DNA of 64,000 nucleotides from Christensenella intestinihominis. Its GTDB lineage: Bacteria > Bacillota > Clostridia > Christensenellales > Christensenellaceae. Below the pieces are notes generated by a model. The model had not been told where the DNA came from and ran no database searches. It saw only the letters and a program-made list of their open reading frames with translations. Below are positions 53,075-62,146 of this stretch, one piece after another (the stretch's first letter is position 1; each line of letters begins with the position of its first letter). A program made the translations under genes and the position numbers. The stretch lies in assembly GCF_001678845.1 (NCBI RefSeq), contig NZ_MAIQ01000006.1, forward strand, positions 1-64,000, given 5' to 3'.

Positions 53075-54454
53075 ATGTCGAAATTATGGGGCGGACGGTT
53101 CGAGGAAAATACGGATGAGTTTGCGGAGGGCTTTCAGTCCTCTATCGGCTTTGACAGCCGCATGTACCGCGAGGATATCGCGGGAAGCATTGCGCATGCG
53201 CATATGCTCGGCGCACAGGGCATTATTCCGCAGGGAGATGCGGACAGGATTGTGGAAGGACTGGAATCGATCCTGGACGATATCGATGCGGGCAGGGTGG
53301 AGTTCTCCGTGCACGATGAAGACATTCATATGAATATTGAGCGGCTGCTGACCGAACGGATCGGCGATACGGGCAAAAAGCTGCATACGGGGCGCAGCCG
53401 CAACGACCAGGTCGCGACGGATTTTCGGCTTTATATGAAGCGCATGGCGGATGAGACCGTGGAATACCTGACGGCGCTCTGCGGTACGCTTGTGGATATC
53501 GCCGAGGAAAACATCGATACCATCATGACGGCGTACACCCATCTGCAAAAAGCGCAGCCCACGACGCTCGGGCATTATATGATGGCCTATTTTGAAATGT
53601 TCTACCGCGATATCCAGCGGTTCATGGACTGCAAAAAGCGGACGGACGTCCTGCCGCTCGGGGCGGGGGCGCTGTGTGCGACGACCTATCCGATCGACCG
53701 GGAGATGGTGGCGGAAGAGCTTCACATGTCGGGCATAACGCGCAACAGCCTCGATTCGGTTTCAGACCGGGACTTTGCGCTTGAATACCTTGCGGCGGCC
53801 TCGGTGTGCATGATGCATCTTTCGCGCCTGTGCGAGGAGATTATTCTCTTTTCCACCAACGAATATGGAACGCTCCGGCTTTCGGATGCCTACTCTACCG
53901 GGTCAAGCATTATGCCGCAAAAGAAAAACCCCGATATGGCGGAGCTGATCCGCGGTAAAACGGGAAGGGTCTACGGCGATCTTATGGCGATGCTCACGGT
54001 GATGAAGGGGCTGCCGCTCGCCTATAATAAGGATATGCAGGAAGACAAGGAGAGCGCCTTTGACGCGGCAGATACGCTTATGGCCTGTTTGAGGGTTATG
54101 AACGGGATGCTGAAGACGGCGGAATGGAAGAAGGACCGGCTGCGGGCCGGGGCGGGCCTCGGTTTTACGAACGCCACGGACGCGGCGGATTATTTCGTCA
54201 AAAACGGAATGGCGTTCCGCGACGCGCACGCGGTGGTAGGGCACCTGGTGCTGTACTGCGAGCAGCATGGAAAAGCGCTCGACGACCTGACGCTGGAGGA
54301 AATCCGGCAGTTTGCGCCGGAAGCCGGGGAAGATATTTTTGACGCAATCAGCCTCGAAACGTGTGTACATACACGGAATGTGCCCGGCGGTCCTGCGCCT
54401 GAAATGGTGCAGGAGCATATCCGGCAGGCAAAAAGGCTGCTCGGCGAATTGTAA
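53075..54454 (+). CDS. argH: Argininosuccinate lyase
   Basis: A 459-residue enzyme that splits argininosuccinate into arginine and fumarate. SKLWGGRF opening, HTGRSRNDQVATD and the signature GSSIMPQKKNPD are present. AGGAG lies before the ATG at 53075. argG is not in the window. Confidence 0.97.
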   Translation: MSKLWGGRFEENTDEFAEGFQSSIGFDSRMYREDIAGSIAHAHMLGAQGIIPQGDADRIVEGLESILDDIDAGRVEFSVHDEDIHMNIERLLTERIGDTGKKLHTGRSRNDQVATDFRLYMKRMADETVEYLTALCGTLVDIAEENIDTIMTAYTHLQKAQPTTLGHYMMAYFEMFYRDIQRFMDCKKRTDVLPLGAGALCATTYPIDREMVAEELHMSGITRNSLDSVSDRDFALEYLAAASVCMMHLSRLCEEIILFSTNEYGTLRLSDAYSTGSSIMPQKKNPDMAELIRGKTGRVYGDLMAMLTVMKGLPLAYNKDMQEDKESAFDAADTLMACLRVMNGMLKTAEWKKDRLRAGAGLGFTNATDAADYFVKNGMAFRDAHAVVGHLVLYCEQHGKALDDLTLEEIRQFAPEAGEDIFDAISLETCVHTRNVPGGPAPEMVQEHIRQAKRLLGEL

Positions 54455-54485
54455 TTGACATATCAGGCGGGGGAAAGGATTGAAA

Positions 54486-55538
54486 ATGGATTTCAAGAAG
54501 GCGGGCTGTTTTATCATTGCGCTCATGCTCTGCGTGGGCATGGGCTTTGGATGCGCAAAGGAAGAACCGGAGCCTGCGGCAAGCGAAACGCCGGTACAAA
54601 CGGCTTCGGCTGAGCCGACGCCTTCTCCTTCTCCTTCGCCGGAAGCATATACGGTGCTCAGCGAAAGCGCGCAGGGGCCGGAAGTAAAAGCCTTGCAGGA
54701 AGAGCTGATGAAGCTTGGATATCTTGTGCAGGATAAGGCGACGGATTATTACGGCTCCATGACGAGGCTGGCGGTTGCGGCTTTCCAGAAGCAGAATGCC
54801 CTGCAAGCGGACGGAATTGCCGGGGAGAAAACCCAGAAGCTCCTTTATTCGGGAAACGCGAAGGAATGCGACCCGTTCTCTAAAGTTGCGCCCACCGTGG
54901 ACATGACGTTTGAGGAGCTGGTGATGAGCGACGACGGGACCCGCGACCAATATCCGGAGGGATTTCCGGCAGCGGACACCTATAAGATTATTGTGGATAT
55001 CGAGCACCAGGTGACGATGGTCTATTCCAGGGACGAAAACGGCGATTATACGGTTCCCGTACGCTATATGCTGTGTTCCACCGGAAAGGACGACTGCACG
55101 CCCAAGGGAACGTTTAAAATGGACAATTACCATGTGCGGTTCAGCCAATTTGCCCGCGATAAGACATATGGACAATATTGGACGCAAATAGAAGGGGCGA
55201 TTTATTTCCATACGATCCTGTATAAAGAGTTCGATACGTCGACCTATATTGACGAGGTATGGGAAAAGATGGGAACCGCCGATTCACACGGATGTATCCG
55301 CCTTACCGTACCGGATGCGAAGTGGATGTGGTTCAATATTGCACCGGGAACGACGTGCGTGATCCGCGACGGGGATGCGGACGACGAAGAGACTGCCGCA
55401 ATCCGCAGGCAGCTTGTGCTCGCCGGCTTGCCGGAGGAACGCCCCGACGTCGACCCGCAAAATATTCCCAGCACGGATAACTGGAGCGTCTCCGACGTGG
55501 CGCACGACGTGCCGTTTGTGCAGGGATCACAGGATTGA
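54486..55538 (+). CDS. L,D-transpeptidase lipoprotein with peptidoglycan-binding domain
   Basis: A 350-residue exported lipoprotein: lipobox GFGC (Cys about 22), Pro/Ser/Thr linker, PG_binding_1 domain (about 57-120) and a YkuD catalytic domain (about 155-300) with the SHGCIRL active-site motif. It forms 3-3 cross-links or anchors proteins to peptidoglycan. The plan is parallel to the amidase at 8294. Start 54486 with GGGGAAAGGA upstream. Confidence 0.92.
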   Translation: MDFKKAGCFIIALMLCVGMGFGCAKEEPEPAASETPVQTASAEPTPSPSPSPEAYTVLSESAQGPEVKALQEELMKLGYLVQDKATDYYGSMTRLAVAAFQKQNALQADGIAGEKTQKLLYSGNAKECDPFSKVAPTVDMTFEELVMSDDGTRDQYPEGFPAADTYKIIVDIEHQVTMVYSRDENGDYTVPVRYMLCSTGKDDCTPKGTFKMDNYHVRFSQFARDKTYGQYWTQIEGAIYFHTILYKEFDTSTYIDEVWEKMGTADSHGCIRLTVPDAKWMWFNIAPGTTCVIRDGDADDEETAAIRRQLVLAGLPEERPDVDPQNIPSTDNWSVSDVAHDVPFVQGSQD

Positions 55539-55541
55539 ACA

Positions 55542-55575
55542 AAAAGAGGCTGCCTCGGGGCAGCTTCTTTTATAC
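55542..55575 (+). terminator. Terminator of the L,D-transpeptidase gene
   Basis: AGAGGCTGCC and GGCAGCTTCT arms (one G-T pair) followed by TTTAT. Confidence 0.85.
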
Positions 55576-55626
55576 TTATATGCTATGTTTTTTCGTATCC
55601 GCATATGATCCGCCGCGTACCGCGGC

Positions 55627-55672
55627 ACAATCATTATTAACTATTACTTATTACTTATCCATTGCCCTTTGC
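55627..55672. repeat. REP-like dispersed repeat, copy C (inverted)
   Basis: On the minus strand: GCGCAAAGGGCAATGGATAA, then GTAATAAGTAATAGTTAATAATGA. It matches copy A at 39113 in GGCAATGrATAAGTAA and following AGTAATA-type units, and lies between convergent genes. Confidence 0.55.
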
Positions 55673-55673
55673 G

Positions 55674-56444
55674 CTATTTTACGGCGGTGAAAAAGAAGCG
55701 CGGGAAACGGAAAATGATTTTACCGTTTTTTTGCGCTGGATAACTTTCGCCGAGAAGCCTGCGGATATCCCCTTCAAATGAATCTTTTTCATCGGGGCCC
55801 AATTGTTCAAGATAAGGCCGCAGGCCCGTTCCACGATACCAGTCGAGTATATCCTCCACGGAATCCATAATGTGGTAATAGGTAGTCTGCCAGAGGGAAA
55901 CGTTTGATGAAATTCCGGACAGGAGGGCGTAGTATTCCTCGGGCGCAAGCGTATGGAAGATGCGCTTTTCGGAAAAGGAACCGTTCCATTTTGCGGAGTG
56001 GACCACTGCCTCGATAATCCGGTGAACCGGCTCGTGGAAATTCATGGGAACCTGCACGGCGAGCATTCCGCCCGGCCTTATGAGTTCCATCATGGCGGGA
56101 ACCAGGGTATGATGGCTTGGAATCCACTGGATACAGGCGTTTGAAAATACAACGTCAAAATCATGGGGCAGCCGCCGGAAGCCATCGGGGGCCTTGCATA
56201 CCTGCCAGTTTTCCTGCGGATATGTTTGCCGTGCGCGGCCGACCATATCCTCGGAGCCGTCCACCCCCAAAACATATGCGCCGGGATAATGCCTGCGCAG
56301 CACATGCGTACTGTTTCCGGGACCGCAGCCGACATCAAGGACGCGTGCAACGCCTTTTTGGGGAAGGCGCGCCGCGAGGTCGCGGGAGGGCTGGGTACGT
56401 TCCTGCTCATATTTCAGGTAGAGTGCAGAATCCCATTGCGTCAT
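55674..56444 (-). CDS. tam: Trans-aconitate 2-methyltransferase-like protein
   Basis: A 256-residue SAM-dependent methyltransferase. Motif I VLDVGCGPGNST, the QWIPSHHTL segment and the GTGLRPYLEQL block are those of Tam enzymes, which methylate trans-aconitate. GAGGTG before the ATG. Single gene. Confidence 0.88.
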   Translation of the reverse strand: MTQWDSALYLKYEQERTQPSRDLAARLPQKGVARVLDVGCGPGNSTHVLRRHYPGAYVLGVDGSEDMVGRARQTYPQENWQVCKAPDGFRRLPHDFDVVFSNACIQWIPSHHTLVPAMMELIRPGGMLAVQVPMNFHEPVHRIIEAVVHSAKWNGSFSEKRIFHTLAPEEYYALLSGISSNVSLWQTTYYHIMDSVEDILDWYRGTGLRPYLEQLGPDEKDSFEGDIRRLLGESYPAQKNGKIIFRFPRFFFTAVK

Positions 56445-56594
56445 AAATTCACCTCATCCGGTATTAAAAGAATTGTCAGGGCCATCCGGGTACGCTGCTT
56501 TTATTGCGGTATGCGCAAAACACAGGAAAATCCCGGAAGGCGGGCCGTAACGCCGCACCAATAAAATCGTACCAAAGCCAATCCGCAAAGTCAA

Positions 56595-57953
56595 TCAATT
56601 GGATTTGATTGCCGGGGACTGCGGACGGTGCCGTTTGAAAAACGATACGACAAACGCGATGCAGCAGGCAAAGGTCAGCAACTCGGCGAGGGGGACGGTC
56701 ATCCATACGCCGTTGAGGCCGAATATTCCCGGCAGCAGGAGCAGCCCGGGGATAATGAGCGCAAACCCGCGCAGCACGGAAAGCAGGAACGAAGGCCTGG
56801 GCCGCGCAATGGAGGCAAAAAACGAGGTCGTCACCACATTGATTCCCGCGAAGAGGAAACCGAGGAAATAAACTGACAGTCCGTCCCGTGTGAGCGCTTG
56901 CAGCTGCCCATTTCCCTCACTGTTGAAAATGGAGGCGATCTGGTCCGGGAAAAACAGGGCGGCGAGGTAAAACAGGCCACCGAGTACAAATGCGAGCGCC
57001 GCTCCGAGGAGATAGGTCCGCAGCACATTGCCTATGCGCCCCGCACCGTAATTTACGCTGACCACAGGCTGAATTCCCTGGCCAACGCCCGTGAATATTG
57101 CAATGCACACAAGCGCAAGGTTGGCGACAATGCCGTATGCGGCCACGCCGATATCCCCGGCGATTCCGATGATTGTCATATTAAACAGGAAAATGATTAT
57201 ACCGGAGGAAAACTCGGTGACAAAAGAAGGGATACCCGTAAAGATGGAATGTGCGAGTTCCTTGCGGTTTATGCGGGTCCGAATAAGCCGGAAGTGGTTC
57301 TTTTTACGGGAAAAATGCGCCGACAGGATGACCAGGCTCAGAATAGGGGCAACCCCGGTTGCAAGCGCCGCGCCGAAGATGCCGAGCTGCAGCGGAAAGA
57401 CAAAGATATAATCGAACACGATATTGAAAAGGCAGCTGCCAAGCATGCCGAACATCGCGAGGCGGGGATTTCCGTCGTTGCGCACAAACGCGACAAGCAG
57501 GTTATTGATGATAAACGCGCAGGAAAATGTCATCAGAAGCTTTAGGTAGGTGGCGGTCATGGAGATAATGTGCTCGTCGTTTGCGCCGAGCATTACCGCG
57601 ATAGGACGGTTCCAAAAAAGCCCGCACAGCGTGAGGATAACGCCGACGACAGCCGCTAAAATAAAGGATTGTGTGAAGATGCGGCTGCCCGCATCCTGCT
57701 TTCCTTTGCCTGTGGCGATGGAAAAAAGCGTCGCGGAACCGATGCCGATGAGGAGGCCCGTTCCGTTGATAAGGCTGAATACGGGCAGCGCGAGGTTCAG
57801 CGCAACAAGCCCGTCTGCGCCGACGCCGTTTGCGACAAAAAACGTGTCTGCAAGGACATAAAGGGAAACCCCGAGCATGCTCAGCACATTCAGGGAGACG
57901 TATTTGAAAAACGTCTTGTAGATACTTTGGTTCAGGATTCCTGATTGTTCCAT
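56595..57953 (-). CDS. MATE-family efflux transporter
   Basis: A 452-residue integral membrane protein with twelve predicted helices, of the MATE superfamily (multidrug or metabolite export by Na+ or H+ antiport). GGAGGAAAAA lies before the ATG. A consensus sigmaA promoter about 235 bp upstream drives a long leader with a terminator-like hairpin (58046-58071), which suggests control by attenuation. Confidence 0.92.
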   Translation of the reverse strand: MEQSGILNQSIYKTFFKYVSLNVLSMLGVSLYVLADTFFVANGVGADGLVALNLALPVFSLINGTGLLIGIGSATLFSIATGKGKQDAGSRIFTQSFILAAVVGVILTLCGLFWNRPIAVMLGANDEHIISMTATYLKLLMTFSCAFIINNLLVAFVRNDGNPRLAMFGMLGSCLFNIVFDYIFVFPLQLGIFGAALATGVAPILSLVILSAHFSRKKNHFRLIRTRINRKELAHSIFTGIPSFVTEFSSGIIIFLFNMTIIGIAGDIGVAAYGIVANLALVCIAIFTGVGQGIQPVVSVNYGAGRIGNVLRTYLLGAALAFVLGGLFYLAALFFPDQIASIFNSEGNGQLQALTRDGLSVYFLGFLFAGINVVTTSFFASIARPRPSFLLSVLRGFALIIPGLLLLPGIFGLNGVWMTVPLAELLTFACCIAFVVSFFKRHRPQSPAIKSN

Positions 57954-58188
57954 TTTTTCCTCCCGGCCGGGCGCAAGGGGCGCTCTCCGGCGTAGCTTTA
58001 CCTGTTTGCCGCGGCCTGTTCCACGGACCCAATATCTAAAAATAATAGGCCTTCGCGTATCCGAAGGCCTAACAATACGAAAAAGTGGTGCGCCATGCGC
58101 CGCGCACCCGGCGGTGCTTTTTGCGGCGCATATCCAACAGGAAGATACCGCTCCTCCTGTTTATTGGATTATTGTACTAATCCGTTGC
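57954..58188 (-). other. Structured leader of the MATE gene (riboswitch/attenuator candidate)
   Basis: On the minus-strand transcript a first stem (58169-58132, ATCCAA..ACAGGA with TCCTGTTGGAT), a second long GC-rich stem with nine-base arms (58131-58123 with 58103-58095) enclosing GCACC/GGTGC, and a third perfect ten-base stem (58071-58062 with 58055-58046) followed by ATTATTTTT. The third looks like an intrinsic terminator about 80 bases before the MATE ribosome site. I cannot match the fold to a named riboswitch class. Confidence 0.5.
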
Positions 58189-58217
58189 ATTATAGCAGAG
58201 TAAAATTTTGCTGTCAA
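58189..58217 (-). promoter_or_regulatory. Consensus sigmaA promoter of the MATE gene
   Basis: Minus strand TTGACA (58217-58212), 17 bp, TATAAT (58194-58189): full match to consensus. Confidence 0.85.
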
Positions 58218-58255
58218 GCAAGACAGGGAATTTTAATGCCTGTTTATTGCCAAAT

Positions 58256-58281
58256 GAAAAAACGGCCATGGCATCGGCCGT
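58256..58281 (-). terminator. Terminator of the FeoB-associated peptide gene
   Basis: ACGGCC and GGCCGT arms; the minus-strand transcript ends in TTTTTT. Confidence 0.75.
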
Positions 58282-58313
58282 CTTTCCGGAGGTCTGTATT
58301 TAAGAATGGGGGG

Positions 58314-58475
58314 TCAAATTTTATGGGTGGAACCCTTATGGCAGGAGGATGAATGCGAACAGCCTTTGCATGAACCGCAGCATCCTCCTTTTTTTTGCTG
58401 CCGGATGAGTCCCCAGATGGAAAGCCCGAAGAGAACGGCTACGATTACAACTACGAGTATGGTTCCCGGATTCAC
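58314..58475 (-). CDS. FeoB-associated Cys-rich membrane peptide
   Basis: A 53-residue peptide starting with GTG (GGAGG seven bases upstream). One membrane helix (about 5-24) is followed by a short basic turn and a Cys/His-rich tail (GGCCGSCKGCSHSSSC). This layout is typical of the FeoB-associated Cys-rich proteins, which usually follow feoB. Here it is separated from feoB by the convergent DtxR-type gene but sits in the same iron region, behind a pair of GGTTAG-type operators. Confidence 0.85.
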   Translation of the reverse strand: MNPGTILVVVIVAVLFGLSIWGLIRQQKKGGCCGSCKGCSHSSSCHKGSTHKI

Positions 58476-58849
58476 TTTAACGCCTCCTTCGCTCCCTTTC
58501 GCCGGGTTCCTGATTTTCGCCGGGCCAGGGGCCGGAGGTCATCGGCCATGGACCCGGCGCGAAGCATATCAGGAGTATGTACGTATGGGGAACGTATCTT
58601 TTTTTTGCGGCACGCGGGGGATTAACCTGCATGCCGGTTTGCCTTGCGCGGCAAACGTTGCACTGGAATTAGCCTTGACTAACTCCGTTTGTAAAATCAT
58701 GGTTAGTCTCTGCTAACCATGATTAAAGTTTACCACTTATCCCGGTATTTGTCAACCCCGCATATCAAAAATATATTTGAGAACAAAGGGACCGTATGTT
58801 ACAATAAAGGCAATAACTTCGGAGACGAAGAAACGGAGGGGAAGGCGGA
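58476..58849. promoter_or_regulatory. Divergent control region of the Feo-associated peptide and DtxR-type regulator
   Basis: Contains two metal-regulator boxes, ATTAGCCTTGACTAAC (58668-58683) and a palindrome with eight-base arms ATGGTTAG/CTAACCAT (58699-58720), a hairpin GTTTGCC/GGCAAAC (about 58636-58655), and the dtxR promoter. The minus-strand leader before the small peptide would be long (about 190 nt); a 51-codon frame in it has no ribosome site and is not taken as a gene. Confidence 0.65.
58777..58805 (+). promoter_or_regulatory. SigmaA promoter of the DtxR-type regulator
   Basis: TTGAGA (58777-58782), 17 bp, TACAAT (58800-58805). Confidence 0.75.
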
Positions 58850-59221
58850 ATGCGCGAATCTGGGGAAAACTATCTGGAGACAATTTTACTCCTGCAAAAG
58901 AAGCTCGGCTGCGTCCGTTCGATTGACATTGCAAATAAGCTTGACTATTCCAAGCCCAGCGTCAGCAGGGCGATGAGCATCTTAAAGAAGCAGGATTATA
59001 TTACGATGGATAAAAGCGGCTTTATCGAGCTGACGGAGAAGGGACTGAAAACGGCAAGGGAAATTTATGAACGGCATACGCTGATCCAGGAATTCCTGAT
59101 TGAAACGCTTGGCGTAGAGCCCGATATTGCGGAGCAGGACGCATGCCGGATCGAGCATATTATCAGTGTTCGTACCTTTGACCGGATCAGGGAATATGTG
59201 CAGGAGCACCATCAATCATAA
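58850..59221 (+). CDS. DtxR/MntR-family metal-dependent regulator
   Basis: A 123-residue regulator: winged helix (about 5-65, with SIDIANKLDYSKPSVSRAM as recognition region) and a metal-binding dimerisation domain with His, Glu, Asp and Cys residues (EQDACRIEHIIS). It lacks the SH3-like third domain and resembles short MntR/IdeR forms. Surrounded by feo genes and by repeated GGTTAG/CTAACC boxes, it is very probably the iron regulator of this region. GGAGGGGAAGG lies before the ATG. Confidence 0.9.
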   Translation: MRESGENYLETILLLQKKLGCVRSIDIANKLDYSKPSVSRAMSILKKQDYITMDKSGFIELTEKGLKTAREIYERHTLIQEFLIETLGVEPDIAEQDACRIEHIISVRTFDRIREYVQEHHQS

Positions 59222-59232
59222 GCGGCGGGAAA

Positions 59233-59262
59233 AGCTTCCGGTATGGAAGCTTTTTTTACTGC
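59233..59262 (+). terminator. Terminator of the DtxR-type gene
   Basis: AAAAGCTTCC and GGAAGCTTTT arms around GGTAT, then T residues. Confidence 0.9.
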
Positions 59263-59275
59263 CGAAAAGGAAAAA

Positions 59276-59341
59276 CAAAAATCCGGCGGGTTTTATCCTG
59301 CCGGATTTTGTTTTGGCTGGGCCGGAAGGACCGGCCCAGCG
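59276..59341 (-). terminator. Double hairpin terminator after feoB
   Basis: Minus strand: a ten-base stem (GCTGGGCCGG with CCGGCCCAGC) followed by an ATCCGGC/GCCGGAT stem and a T-rich tail. Confidence 0.8.
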
Positions 59342-59369
59342 TTTAGGAGAATCTGTTCGGACCGGCTAT

Positions 59370-61514
59370 TTATGAATTGGCCTCCACAGCGGATAGGGAC
59401 GCCTTCCTTTTGGACGGATCGTAGCCCTTGCGCGCCATCAGCCATACGATGAGCGCGATGAGCGCGATCGCTATGACGGCGCCGACGCCGAACGGCTGCC
59501 CGAGGACAAACACACTGCCAAGCTGGAAGATGATGAACGCAACCACATAAGCGAGGAGCGTCTGGTAGCCGATTGCCGCCCATGTCCATTTCGCGCTGTT
59601 CATTTCACGCTTGATTGCACCGATTGCCGCGAAGCAGGGAGCGCACAGCAGGTTGAATGCCATGAAGGAAAATGCGCTGACCACCGTGAATGTGCCGGCT
59701 ACGCTGGCAAGCAACGCCGCGCTTTCCTCGGTCGCCTCTGCGATTCCGTGCAGGACGCCCATCGTTGCGACGACATTTTCCTTGGCCACAAGGCCGGTGA
59801 TCGTCGCGACGGAGGACTGCCAGTCGCCAAAACCAAGCGGTGCAAAAACCGGGGCGATGGCGTTTCCGATTCCCGCCAGCATGCTTTCATTGATATCCAC
59901 CATTTCAAACGACGTGTTGAAGTTGCTCAGCAGCCAGATCACGACGGTGGAAGCAAAAATGATGGTACCGGCCTTGATGATGAAGGATTTCCCGCGTTCC
60001 CACATGTGGATCAGCACGCCCTTGGCGCCCGGTACGCGATATTGGGGAAGCTCCATCACAAAGGGAGCCGGCTCGCCCGCAAACGGCTTGGTTTTTTTCA
60101 GGATAATGCCCGAAATAATTACCATGCCGATCCCGAGGAAGTACGCGCACGGCGCGAGCCACCAGGAATTTTCCGGGAACATTGCGCCCGCGATCAGGGC
60201 GATGATGGGAAGCTTCGCCCCGCACGGGACAAACGTCGTTGTCATGATTGTCATGCGCCGGTCGGACTCGTTTTCAATGGTACGGCTTGCCATGATGCCG
60301 GGAACGCCGCAGCCGGAAGCGACCAGCATCGGGATGAAGGATTTGCCGGACAGCCCGAATTTACGGAAGATACGGTCCATGATGAAAGCAACGCGCGCCA
60401 TATAGCCGCAGTCTTCCAGCAGCGCGAGCAGCACGAACAGGATAAGCATCTGGGGCACAAAGCCGATGATTGCGCCCACGCCGCCGATGATACCGTCGAC
60501 CACGAGGCTCTGGGCCCAGTCCGCCGCGCCGATTGCCGCAAGGCCGTCCGAAGCCCAGCCGGAAATGTATTCGCCGAAGAGGACGTCGTTCGTCCAGTCG
60601 GTTACAATGGTGCCCAGCCAGCTGACGGAAATGAAGTATACGAGGAACATTACGCCGATAAAGATCGGGATAGCCGCGACGCGGTTGGTTACCACACGGT
60701 CGATCCGGTCGGAAATCGTCATTTGTTCTTCCCGCTTTTTTACGCATTCGCGCATCAGGCCATGGATGAAAAGGTAACGCTCATTGGTGATGATACTTTC
60801 GCTGTCGTCGTCATATTGGTTTTCGCACAGCTTGATGATTTCGTTGATTTTGTCCCTGGTGTCGGCCTTGAACTTGAACTGCGCTTCCACTTTTTCGTCC
60901 CGCTCGAACAGCTTGATTGCGTACCAGCGGAGGCTCTTTTGGTCGACGACGCCGGAAAGAATTCCCTCGATGTCCGTAAGCGAAGACTCTACGTCTGCCG
61001 CGAATTTATGTACAATGGGCTGCAGCGCCGCCGTCTTTGCAGACGCGGTCGCCGTTTCAATCAGCTTTGAAAGCCCCGAGCCCTTGAGCGCCGAGGTTTC
61101 GACGATGGGGCAGCCGAGTTTTTCGCTCAGCTTTTTAATATCGATTTTATCACCGCGTTTTTTGATTACATCCATCATGTTGAGCGCGATGACAACCGGG
61201 ATGCCCGTTTCAAGAAGCTGGGTCGTGAGGTACAGGTTGCGTTCAATGTTTGTTGCGTCTACGATGTCGATAATAACGTCAGGATGTTCTGCGAGTAAAT
61301 AATTCCGTGCAACAACCTCTTCCAGCGTGTAGGGGGACAGGGAATAGATACCCGGTAGGTCTGTTACGATGATATCCCTGTGGTCTTTTAGTTTTCCTTC
61401 TTTTTTTTCAACCGTTACGCCCGGCCAGTTGCCGACGTACTGCGACGCACCTGTGAGGTTATTGAACATGGTGGTTTTACCGCAGTTGGGGTTGCCTGCC
61501 AGTGCAAATTTCAT
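59370..61514 (-). CDS. feoB: Ferrous iron transport protein B
   Basis: A 714-residue Fe2+ transporter: N-terminal G domain with GNPNCGKTT (G1), DLPG (G3) and NMMD (G4), a GDI-like linker domain, then the membrane part with two Gate motifs and about ten helices. The ATG at 61514 has GAGAGGAGG upstream. An operator palindrome (61534-61549) lies between feoB and the preceding feoA, so feoB may have its own regulated promoter. Confidence 0.97.
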   Translation of the reverse strand: MKFALAGNPNCGKTTMFNNLTGASQYVGNWPGVTVEKKEGKLKDHRDIIVTDLPGIYSLSPYTLEEVVARNYLLAEHPDVIIDIVDATNIERNLYLTTQLLETGIPVVIALNMMDVIKKRGDKIDIKKLSEKLGCPIVETSALKGSGLSKLIETATASAKTAALQPIVHKFAADVESSLTDIEGILSGVVDQKSLRWYAIKLFERDEKVEAQFKFKADTRDKINEIIKLCENQYDDDSESIITNERYLFIHGLMRECVKKREEQMTISDRIDRVVTNRVAAIPIFIGVMFLVYFISVSWLGTIVTDWTNDVLFGEYISGWASDGLAAIGAADWAQSLVVDGIIGGVGAIIGFVPQMLILFVLLALLEDCGYMARVAFIMDRIFRKFGLSGKSFIPMLVASGCGVPGIMASRTIENESDRRMTIMTTTFVPCGAKLPIIALIAGAMFPENSWWLAPCAYFLGIGMVIISGIILKKTKPFAGEPAPFVMELPQYRVPGAKGVLIHMWERGKSFIIKAGTIIFASTVVIWLLSNFNTSFEMVDINESMLAGIGNAIAPVFAPLGFGDWQSSVATITGLVAKENVVATMGVLHGIAEATEESAALLASVAGTFTVVSAFSFMAFNLLCAPCFAAIGAIKREMNSAKWTWAAIGYQTLLAYVVAFIIFQLGSVFVLGQPFGVGAVIAIALIALIVWLMARKGYDPSKRKASLSAVEANS

Positions 61515-61533
61515 TTGCTTCCTCCTCTCAAAA

Positions 61534-61549
61534 GTTAGCAATTGCTAAC
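61534..61549. promoter_or_regulatory. Iron-regulator box before feoB
   Basis: GTTAGCAATTGCTAAC, a perfect 16-bp palindrome sharing TTAGC/GCTAA with the other boxes of the region. Confidence 0.6.
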
Positions 61550-61601
61550 AACCGTTCCGAAAAAATGCAGGGGAAAATCCCTGCGATGCTCCTGAGCCGT
61601 A

Positions 61602-61844
61602 TCAGCCGACCTCGATCATGTCGGCATCCGCTTTGCGGATCGAAAGCTCGTAGCCCCGTACAGTGACTTCTACCGGATCGCCAAGGGGCGCTACCTTGCG
61701 TACATAGACCCGGGTTCCTTTGGTAAGGCCCATATCCATGATCCTGCGCTTGATTGCACCCGAGCCGGTCAGTTTCATTATGGTTACCGTCTCGCCGCAC
61801 TGGGCAGTGCGAAGGGTTTTTGTTCCGGACGTTTCCTGCTTCAT
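61602..61844 (-). CDS. feoA: FeoA-type protein
   Basis: An 80-residue SH3-like FeoA protein that assists FeoB at the membrane. The block SGAIKRRIMDMGLTKGTRV is typical. AAAGGAGGAACGG precedes the ATG at 61844; the longer frame is not needed. Confidence 0.92.
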   Translation of the reverse strand: MKQETSGTKTLRTAQCGETVTIMKLTGSGAIKRRIMDMGLTKGTRVYVRKVAPLGDPVEVTVRGYELSIRKADADMIEVG

Positions 61845-61927
61845 ACCGTTCCTCCTTTCCGGTCCGCGCCAGATGGCGCAAAAATACAATACTTCCAAAC
61901 GCAAAAGCGTTTTCAGGCAAACAGGGA

Positions 61928-62146
61928 TTACGCGTCCGCAACCATAATGCGGTTTGCCATCGTTTTGCTGATCGCGATGCGCGTATCTTTTACGTTTACG
62001 ATCATGTTTCCGCCCATTTCAGATACAACGGTCACATGTTCGCCCTCCACGAAACCAAGACTTCCAAGAAAATGGCGTACATCGTCTTTTCCCTTGATTT
62101 TGCAGATAAAAGCCTTCTTTCCAGCAGTTGCAAATGTAAGCGGCAT
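61928..62146 (-). CDS. feoA: FeoA-type protein (second copy)
   Basis: A 72-residue FeoA domain protein, divergent from the neighbour (RHFLGSLGFVEGEHVTVV block). Tandem feoA genes before feoB are common in Clostridia. First gene of the feo operon; AAAGGAG precedes the ATG. Confidence 0.9.
   Translation of the reverse strand: MPLTFATAGKKAFICKIKGKDDVRHFLGSLGFVEGEHVTVVSEMGGNMIVNVKDTRIAISKTMANRIMVADA

Noticed and set aside
58480-58633. A 51-codon minus-strand frame upstream of the FeoB-associated peptide
   Set aside because: No ribosome site, low-complexity Pro/Arg/Glu composition, and overlap with leader hairpins.
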